64,000 nucleotides of DNA, taken from assembly GCF_020171525.1 (NCBI RefSeq), contig NZ_JAIVAI010000008.1, forward strand, positions 62,001-126,000. The letters run 5' to 3'. Each line of letters opens with the position of its first letter. Position 1 is the first letter of the stretch. The translations under genes were made by a program, and so were the position numbers. Of the stretch, positions 58,095 through 64,000 are shown one piece after another. Source of the stretch: Halobacillus yeomjeoni (lineage in GTDB: Bacteria; Bacillota; Bacilli; Bacillales; Halobacillaceae). The notes under the pieces are model-generated. The model was not told the DNA's origin. It saw only the letters and a program-made list of their open reading frames with translations, and ran no database searches.

Positions 58095-60482
58095 TTGAAA
58101 AAATATAGTCGAATAATCACCTCTGCACTGGCTCTCACGTTAGCCATTGGACCGATGAGCGCAAGTGCAATGCAAAGCCCGGTGACTTCATCAGAAAAAA
58201 ATCATAGCTCACACCACGAAGGGGGATCACCTTTTGATTTGGCAATCGCCAATGATGAGCGGCTCATTCAAATGTTGAAAGAGAACGGCACGATAGCGGA
58301 GAATGCAACTCCCGAGGAAGCTGATAAGAAGTTGAAAAAGTTTTTGAAGAATAAATCTGAACATGCTCAAAAAGAAAAAAGCGAAATGAATAAAGAAAGA
58401 AAGAACAATAAAGAAAAGTTAGAAGAATCCATGAACAAAAACAGCTTGAAAAATGGCAATGGTAACAAGCTTGGCCAATCCAAAAAAGAAAACATAGATT
58501 CAGTGGAAGAAGAGAAATGGAATGGGGAGCAGCGTACGGATAAAGTGCTTGTCCTTCTGATTGATTACCCGGATAAGCCTCATAATACGCTATCAAAAGA
58601 AGAAACGGATATGTATTATGATGGAGAAAATGCTTATTCACGAGAACACTATCAGGACATGCTGTTCGGGAACGGCGGCTGGACCGGCCCTGATGGGGAA
58701 ACTTATGTTTCTATGAAGCAATATTATGAAAAACAATCCGGGGGCAGTTATTCTGTGGAAGGTGAAGTAGCCGGATGGTATACAGCAGAAAAACCGGCAG
58801 CGGAGTACGGCGGAAACTACCCGACAGAAGACGGAAGTGATGTTGATGCTCGTGGACTGGTAAAAGAAGCCCTTCAAAAAGCTGCCAAAGATCCAAATGT
58901 AAATGTTTCTGACTATGACCAATGGGATCGTTATGATTTAGACAAAGACGGCGACTATCTTGAAGCTGATGGTCTTGTCGATCACTTGATGGTCATCCAT
59001 TCTGGTGTCGGTGAAGAAGCAGGTGGCGGTTCATTAGGATCAGATGCGATTTGGTCTCACCGTTGGAATTTAGAGGGTGTTACTCCTCTCGAAGGCACCA
59101 AAGCAGAAGTCCCTTATTGGGGAGGAGAGATGGCAGCTTTTGATTATACGATTGAGCCCGAAGACGGAGCAGTCGGGGTCATGGCTCACGAATTCGGTCA
59201 TGATTTAGGACTACCGGATGAATATGATACGGGTTATACAGGAGCAGGAGAACCGGTAAGTTACTGGTCAATCATGTCCAGTGGCAGCTGGGCAGGTGAA
59301 ATTCCTGGTACGATGCCGACAGGATTCAGCCCTTACGCAAAGGAGATGCTGCAATCTTCCGCTGTGATTGATAGTCAAGGGACACAGGGGAACTGGCTGA
59401 CTGGAACAGAAATTGATGTAGAAGACATCAATGAAGATGGTCATGAGCTGTTATTGGATGAAGCAGTTACAAAGGGTACGAATAATGATGTCGTCAAAGT
59501 CAACCTTCCTATAAAAGAAACGGTGATCAATGAGCCGGCCGAAGGGGATACCGAATATTTCTCTCAAAGTGGTGATAACCTTCACACCTATTTGAAGAAG
59601 ACTGTTGATTTGACGGATGCTTCGAATGCTTCATTCGACTTCAACGCGTGGTACCAGATTGAAAAAGACTGGGATTATGCTTACGTAACCGTTGATGGCG
59701 AGCCGATTCCGGGTGAAATTACGACAAATGAAGACCCACATGGTTCTAATCTTGGAAATGGGATTACGGGTACATCGAATGGATGGCAGGATGTTACCTT
59801 CGATCTGTCCGATTATGCAGGTGAAAAAGTTGAAGTTGCCATCGAATATGTGACGGATGCAGCGGTTTCTGAACCAGGTTTTTATGCGGATCAGCTTTCT
59901 CTTATTGTCGATGGTCAACCACAATGGACGGATGATGCTGAAGGAGAACCGTTGTTCACACTAGACGGCTTCGAAAAGAGTGATGGAATCAAGCGTGCGG
60001 AGCATTATTATATGCTGGAATGGAGAAGCCATAATGGCGTGGACCGCGGACTGGATAACATCCGCCGTGGAGACAGTTTGATGACTTTCGATGATGGACT
60101 GGTCGTATGGTATGTGGATGAAACGTATTCTGAAAACTGGACAGGCGCACACCCAGGAGAAGGCTTCGTCGGTGTCGTCGATGCAGATCAGCATATCAAC
60201 AAATGGAGCGATGGTTCTGTTGCTTCTACACGTTTCCAAGTCCATGATGCAGCCTTCAGTTTAGATAAAACGGAAAAGATGCATCTAGACTATACAGATC
60301 TATATGGCATAACATTGAAAGATAACTACACAAAACGCACACCACTATTCGATGACAGTGAAAATTACTTGAATGAAGGATTGGTTGATGCCGGCCGTGA
60401 CATTCCTCAGTATGGAATGAAAGTACGTGTGCTGGGTGAAAGTGACGATGGTACAGTTGGTAAGATCATGCTTTTCAAATAA
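58095..60482 (+). CDS. Immune-inhibitor-A-like M6 metalloprotease
   Basis: A 795-aa secreted zinc protease. Signal peptide (1-25, ending SASA), a charged Lys/Glu/Asn-rich propeptide (about 30-140), then the M6 catalytic domain with H365-E-F-G-H369-DLGLPDE and the Met-turn region YWSIMSSGSW. The C-terminal part carries MAM/CBM-like beta-sandwich domains. The family degrades host or environmental proteins and often needs Ca2+ (DLDKDGDYLEADG is an EF-hand-like loop at about 280-292). The start is TTG 58095 after AAGGGAGAC. Monocistronic. Confidence 0.9.
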   Translation: MKKYSRIITSALALTLAIGPMSASAMQSPVTSSEKNHSSHHEGGSPFDLAIANDERLIQMLKENGTIAENATPEEADKKLKKFLKNKSEHAQKEKSEMNKERKNNKEKLEESMNKNSLKNGNGNKLGQSKKENIDSVEEEKWNGEQRTDKVLVLLIDYPDKPHNTLSKEETDMYYDGENAYSREHYQDMLFGNGGWTGPDGETYVSMKQYYEKQSGGSYSVEGEVAGWYTAEKPAAEYGGNYPTEDGSDVDARGLVKEALQKAAKDPNVNVSDYDQWDRYDLDKDGDYLEADGLVDHLMVIHSGVGEEAGGGSLGSDAIWSHRWNLEGVTPLEGTKAEVPYWGGEMAAFDYTIEPEDGAVGVMAHEFGHDLGLPDEYDTGYTGAGEPVSYWSIMSSGSWAGEIPGTMPTGFSPYAKEMLQSSAVIDSQGTQGNWLTGTEIDVEDINEDGHELLLDEAVTKGTNNDVVKVNLPIKETVINEPAEGDTEYFSQSGDNLHTYLKKTVDLTDASNASFDFNAWYQIEKDWDYAYVTVDGEPIPGEITTNEDPHGSNLGNGITGTSNGWQDVTFDLSDYAGEKVEVAIEYVTDAAVSEPGFYADQLSLIVDGQPQWTDDAEGEPLFTLDGFEKSDGIKRAEHYYMLEWRSHNGVDRGLDNIRRGDSLMTFDDGLVVWYVDETYSENWTGAHPGEGFVGVVDADQHINKWSDGSVASTRFQVHDAAFSLDKTEKMHLDYTDLYGITLKDNYTKRTPLFDDSENYLNEGLVDAGRDIPQYGMKVRVLGESDDGTVGKIMLFK

Positions 60483-60556
60483 CATAAAAATACAAATCAT
60501 GACCACTCCAAGCTGATGCGAAATGTTCGGTTTTGGAGTGGGGCATGATACTTATT

Positions 60557-60595
60557 AAGAGACCAAATCATTATAGATTTGGTCTCTTTTTTTAC
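60557..60595 (+). terminator. Terminator of the M6 protease gene
   Basis: AGAGACCAAATC-attata-GATTTGGTCTCT with T7. A second dyad (ATCATGaCCACTCCAA with TTGGAGTGGggCATGAT, 60497-60549) precedes it. Confidence 0.92.
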
Positions 60596-60724
60596 AAGTT
60601 GTCTCAGTTAATGGTGTTGTTAGTCCACCTGGGGGCTGAAACAGCTATTACCGCCCTGAAAAATAGGAAGTACGGAAAAACCATATACCTTGATATAGCG
60701 AAGTCCGTTAAACCAATTTAGAAA

Positions 60725-60845
60725 GAGAGGGAAGGGAAAACGGGGAGACTCCTGCGGGAAAAAGGAACAGGTGAGACCCCGGAAAACGGAGTTTGAGGAG
60801 GCTCAGCGTTCCCCGCGGAAAGCGGACTGTTTTCCCTTCCCTCTC
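60725..60845. repeat. Variable-arm hairpin repeat, solitary copy
   Basis: Perfect 17-bp arms GAGAGGGAAGGGAAAAC (60725-60741) and its complement (60829-60845) enclose the core GGAGACTCCTGCGGG, GTGAGACCCCGG, GAGGAGGCTCAG, CCCCGCGGAAAGCGGAC. The remainder of 60596-61026 has no gene I can support. Confidence 0.85.
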
Positions 60846-61026
60846 ACACTCATCTTAAATAAAGGGCCGGGACATCGACAATCCAGGAGGAGTGGCCTTG
60901 TAAGAAAGCTTTGCAATATAAACAGCAGAATTAACAATTTATATGTTTGATTCATAAGAATGGTACAAATTTCAAACGTAACTATGAGAGAATGTATGTT
61001 AAAGTTCCATGAGAAAGGGTGTTTTT

Positions 61027-61317
61027 TTGGGTATACAAAAGTGTGAAAACTGCGGTTATCAATTTTCATGGAAAGAAATACAAAAGGCTATACGTTGGAC
61101 GTATAAACCCCTGGTCTGTGAAAATTGTGGGACCGTTCATGTCATTACAAAAAGAACTTCTTTTATATTCAGCATTTTCTCTGGAGTGGTAGGATTTACA
61201 ATGGCCATGAACTACCTTCCTACATTGGTCGGAATAGGAGTTATGCTGATAATATTACTATTGGCTATCATTTTCTTTCCTTATGTCGCAAAATATGAAA
61301 TAGATAACAGTCATTGA
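61027..61317 (+). CDS. Zinc-ribbon membrane protein (cxxc_20_cxxc family)
   Basis: A 96-aa protein: an N-terminal zinc ribbon made of two C-E-N-C knuckles about 20 residues apart, then two transmembrane helices (about 45-62 and 66-86). This is the TIGR04104/cxxc_20_cxxc family of Bacilli, of unknown function. The start is taken as TTG 61027, eight bases after AAAGGGTG, which gives the family's usual MGIQKCENCG; ATG 61009 is an alternative. Confidence 0.8.
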   Translation: MGIQKCENCGYQFSWKEIQKAIRWTYKPLVCENCGTVHVITKRTSFIFSIFSGVVGFTMAMNYLPTLVGIGVMLIILLLAIIFFPYVAKYEIDNSH

Positions 61318-61334
61318 GTTCATCAGCTCAACTT

Positions 61335-61373
61335 AGAAAAACGCTTGAAGAAATACGCTTGAGCGTTTTTTTA
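61335..61373 (+). terminator. Terminator after the zinc-ribbon gene
   Basis: AAAACGCT pairs with AGCGTTTT across a loop of about 17 nt; T7 tail. The A tract suits the convergent NUDIX gene as well. Confidence 0.7.
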
Positions 61374-61390
61374 CATGCAAGAAACTATTC

Positions 61391-61840
61391 TTATACACTC
61401 AAAGCTATGTATCGTTCTATAAATCCCTTATACTCGTCGGTCAATCCTTCAGGAAGATTACTTAGAGGAAAGTATTGTATTTTTATAGATTCATGAACGT
61501 CTATCCTCATTTCTCCACTTACATCATGAGTGTAATAAACCGCGGTTGCGGAATATAATTCGTCACCATTTGAAACTTTAAAGTAATAATCGGATCCAGA
61601 GAATACGTCCAGTAATTTTAAGTTTTCTACTACTAATCCTGTTTCTTCATACACCTCTCTTTTAGCTGCTTCGATAAAACTTTCACCCAAGTCCATTAAA
61701 CCGCCCGGCAGTCCCCAGCCTCCATCGTGTCTCTTTTGAAATAACACTTCATTCTGTTCATTCAAGATGATGACGACAGAACCAGGTAAAATAATAGGTT
61801 TATGGCCGACATACTGTCTTAAGTATTTATAATACTCCAA
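61391..61840 (-). CDS. NUDIX hydrolase
   Basis: A 149-aa hydrolase of nucleoside diphosphate derivatives. The Nudix box is complete: G47-x5-E53-x7-R61-E-V-Y-E-E-T-G68-L, with PGG just before it. The substrate cannot be told from sequence; the N-terminal VGHKPIILPGSVV resembles the YtkD/MutT-like clade common in Bacillaceae. The ATG follows GGAGGAT on the minus strand. Confidence 0.88.
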   Translation of the reverse strand: MEYYKYLRQYVGHKPIILPGSVVIILNEQNEVLFQKRHDGGWGLPGGLMDLGESFIEAAKREVYEETGLVVENLKLLDVFSGSDYYFKVSNGDELYSATAVYYTHDVSGEMRIDVHESIKIQYFPLSNLPEGLTDEYKGFIERYIALSV

Positions 61841-61935
61841 TGATAATCCTCCCTCTTTACTTGTATCTTATTAAAAATATACGCTTTCTACTAAATTACT
61901 GATGTAATCCTTTATCTTCATTTCTAGTAAGGGAA

Positions 61936-61976
61936 GGAAGCATTCAAATATGAGCGAACTATATTTGAATGCTTCC
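61936..61976. repeat. Perfect 16-bp inverted repeat
   Basis: GGAAGCATTCAAATAT and its exact complement are separated by 9 bases. It lies between the NUDIX gene and the 5'-nucleotidase terminator, with no T tract on either side. Operator or cruciform; function unknown. Confidence 0.5.
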
Positions 61977-61991
61977 CAATTCATACAACAA

Positions 61992-62024
61992 TAAAAAAGG
62001 ACGAAATCATATATGATTTCGTCC
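61992..62024 (-). terminator. Terminator of the 5'-nucleotidase gene
   Basis: On the minus strand GGACGAAATCATA/TATGATTTCGTCC followed by T6, 40 bases after the stop. Confidence 0.9.
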
Positions 62025-62063
62025 CCGGTTTTCTTACATTACTGCAAAACAGCTTTGCGCTTT

Positions 62064-64000
62064 TTATTCAACGGACTGTAAAAACAAATCCATGACTTTA
62101 GCACTTTGTTGACGAGTCGCATCCCCATAAGGTTCAAATGTCGTTTCATCATGACCAGTCATGAAGCCTAAGAAGTAAACGTCCTGAATCGCATCAAGTG
62201 CATCTCTGCTTACACCATCAAGGTCTTCAAAAGGCAGATTGTTTGTACCGCCGATTGTTGTATCCATCGCTTTTTCATAGGCGCGTTGAATCATCAATGC
62301 CATTTCAAAGCGTTTGACAGCCTGATGAGGGCGGAAAGTATTATCTTCATAACCGAAGACTAAGCCATTTTCATAAGCGGCAGAAATTTCTTTCTGCATG
62401 CTTTCACTTGCTTTGCCCAAATCACTGAATGGTGCTTCCTGTGTAGCTTCAAGTTCTAATGTGCGGACAAGAAGAGCAGCCAGCTGCACTCGTGTCAGAG
62501 TGTGATGAGGACCGAACATCGTTTCCGACACTCCATTGAAGATACCTTTGCCGTATAAGTCCTCAATATGGTCATATCCCCAGTCACTACGATCCACATC
62601 TGTGAATGGGAGAGCAATGTTGACTCGGTTTTCATCCCCAAGTTCAATCGGTGTATTCGCTTTGATATAAGACTTCATGATCTCTTCCAAAGCGTCATAT
62701 TCATTGACCAGTTCCGTGTCGACGAACATTCCATAATCGTCTCCGCCCGCAGCTAAAAAGTCATTGGTTGCTACAGTGTAGACTTTATCCAATTGAACAT
62801 CTTCACCTTGGATCATCAAATCTTTCACACGTTGTCCTGCTTCAGCCTTTGGATCAATTGAAAAACTCATCCCAGCTACATGAGGGAAGGCACCTTTAGT
62901 GGCAGGGTAATCGCTCACTCCGTGCTCAAGAGCCTCTTTAATTGTTTTTCCAGACATTTTTTTCGTGACCAAGTAGTTTCCGAATGGAGAAACATTGATG
63001 ATTTCCCCAAGCGTAATTTCACCCGTGTCGATGGAAGCACGGATGCCTCCACCATTCGTGATGGCTACGTCGGCATCGGATTCCGCAAGCATCGCATTCG
63101 TGATCAAGTTTCCTAGATTCGTTTCCCCTGTACGGACGTAGTTGCGCTCACCGTTCAGAATGACGTTGGATTTGCCGACGACTTCTGACATGATTTGATC
63201 CTGTTCTTTTTTAATCTTATTGATAACCGATTCCGTCTCTGAGTCTTTGACGATATCACTTGCTTCTTCTTTCGTTACGCGGCTTGCTTCTTTGGAAATC
63301 AGCTTTTTACTGCTGTCGAATTCCAATTCTACAATGCCAAGGTTCTTTGTATATTCTCCGGCACTGACGATCAAAGTCTCTCCACCATTTTTATTGATGT
63401 TGTCGACCGTGTGACTGTGGCCGTCTACAATCAAATCGATCCCGTCTACATTTTCAGCCAATTTAATAGAAGTCTCTGTGCTGGATGCATCTGTTCCAAG
63501 GTGGGTAAGAGCGATTACGAGATCGACGTTCTGCGACTGCAATTCTTTGACCATCGCTTTACCTTCTTCGACGATATCCGTAAATGCTAAACCTTCAATG
63601 TTTTTAGGATTGGTCTTATAAGTCGTTTCCGGAGTGGTTAGACCGAATACTCCGATTTTCACCCCGTCCACTTCCTGGATGAAGTGAGTAGGGAGCAATT
63701 GGTTGTTTGAATCTTGATAACGGACGTTGGCACTGATTACAGGGAACTCTGACAAGTCAGCAAGTTCCAGCAGACGGTCTTGTCCATAGTTGAAGTCGTG
63801 GTTACCAGCTGCCATCCCATCGTAATCAAGGTGATTCATGATTTCTACGATACTCTCACCTTTTTCAAGCGTGGCGAAAGGTGTTCCGTGGAACGTATCC
63901 CCAGCATCCAACAGCAGCGTGTTCGGATTTTCCGCTTGCTTTTGTTTTGCTAGAGTCGCTAGTTTAGAGAATCCCATTCCATCGTATTTTCCTTCAAATA
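62064..64000 (-). CDS. SLH-anchored 5'-nucleotidase/UDP-sugar hydrolase (5' end outside window)
   Basis: Extracellular metallophosphoesterase that dephosphorylates nucleotides or hydrolyses UDP-sugars. The frame is open to the right edge (E-G-K-Y-D-G before the first in-window Met), so the signal peptide and first metal motif lie outside. Visible: LLLDAGDTFHG, AAGNHDFNYG and VDGHSHT metal-binding motifs, the 5_nucleotid_C domain (about residues 260-420 from the first in-window Met) with NGGGIRASI, and three C-terminal SLH repeats (about 455-637). The SLH repeats resemble those of the protein at 36178, so both probably bind the same wall polymer. Confidence 0.92.
   Translation of the reverse strand, partial: FEGKYDGMGFSKLATLAKQKQAENPNTLLLDAGDTFHGTPFATLEKGESIVEIMNHLDYDGMAAGNHDFNYGQDRLLELADLSEFPVISANVRYQDSNNQLLPTHFIQEVDGVKIGVFGLTTPETTYKTNPKNIEGLAFTDIVEEGKAMVKELQSQNVDLVIALTHLGTDASSTETSIKLAENVDGIDLIVDGHSHTVDNINKNGGETLIVSAGEYTKNLGIVELEFDSSKKLISKEASRVTKEEASDIVKDSETESVINKIKKEQDQIMSEVVGKSNVILNGERNYVRTGETNLGNLITNAMLAESDADVAITNGGGIRASIDTGEITLGEIINVSPFGNYLVTKKMSGKTIKEALEHGVSDYPATKGAFPHVAGMSFSIDPKAEAGQRVKDLMIQGEDVQLDKVYTVATNDFLAAGGDDYGMFVDTELVNEYDALEEIMKSYIKANTPIELGDENRVNIALPFTDVDRSDWGYDHIEDLYGKGIFNGVSETMFGPHHTLTRVQLAALLVRTLELEATQEAPFSDLGKASESMQKEISAAYENGLVFGYEDNTFRPHQAVKRFEMALMIQRAYEKAMDTTIGGTNNLPFEDLDGVSRDALDAIQDVYFLGFMTGHDETTFEPYGDATRQQSAKVMDLFLQSVE

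Noticed and set aside
61936-61976. 16-bp inverted repeat as a terminator
   Set aside because: Neither side has a T tract; kept only as an inverted repeat.

Overview
The window looks like chromosome of a moderately halophilic, spore-forming, motile member of the Bacillaceae (Halobacillus or a close relative). This rests on gene order that matches the Bacillus subtilis tdk-prfA-spoIIR-ywlC-glyA-upp-atp-murA-spoIID-spoIIQ-spoIIID-mbl-flhO-flhP-fabZ backbone, on Gram-positive ribosome binding sites and frequent TTG/GTG starts, and on very acidic secreted proteins. The species is inferred, not proven.

Layout. (1) 1-15.6 kb is housekeeping and sporulation backbone: tdk (cut by the left edge), an MpsC/DUF2294 protein, a YhcN-like spore lipoprotein, prfA-prmC, spoIIR, ywlC (tRNA t6A), ywlE (arginine phosphatase), rpiB, ywlG, glyA, upp, a UDP-GlcNAc 2-epimerase and a Vpr-like subtilase. 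A dense cluster of DnaA boxes lies just upstream of ywlC. (2) 15.9-23.2 kb is the complete F1Fo ATP synthase operon, driven by a strong SigA-type promoter and interrupted by intercistronic hairpins. (3) 23.4-32.6 kb holds ywzB, ywmB, murA, the sporulation genes spoIID, spoIIQ and spoIIID, the actin homologue mbl, two flagellar rod-type genes and an EpuA-like protein. (4) 32.8-39.9 kb mixes an FAD monooxygenase/methyltransferase pair, fabZ, an SLH-anchored transglycosylase-like protein, an acidic lipoprotein, a yjfB motility gene with a textbook SigD promoter and an unknown 206-aa protein. (5) 40.1-47.8 kb holds an RND efflux pair, a PilZ protein, a CBS protein, SinR and a PAP2-family protein with a substituted catalytic His. 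(6) 47.0-57.7 kb is a sugar locus: ABC transporter without its own ATPase, LacI regulator, ThuA-like protein, two Gfo/Idh/MocA dehydrogenases, two TIM-barrel isomerases and a YesL-like membrane protein, preceded by three LacI/CcpA-like operators. Its composition suggests oxidation of an intact glycoside or polyol rather than phosphorolysis. (7) 58.1-64 kb holds a secreted M6 metalloprotease, a zinc-ribbon membrane protein, a NUDIX hydrolase and an SLH-anchored 5'-nucleotidase cut by the right edge.

Two layers of repeats run through the window. Four 426-472 bp elements (2275, 7609, 27003, 38606) share GGCTCTGTTA terminal inverted repeats; one has a perfect 8-bp target duplication. They encode nothing and look like MITEs. 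Inside them, and also standing alone (865, 55503, 55765, 60725), is a family of long hairpins with a conserved core but outer arms that differ in sequence from copy to copy while staying self-complementary. These hairpins, the DnaA-box cluster and the oxidative sugar locus are the most interesting unexplained or under-described features. I found no tRNA, rRNA, CRISPR array, prophage or intact transposase gene.
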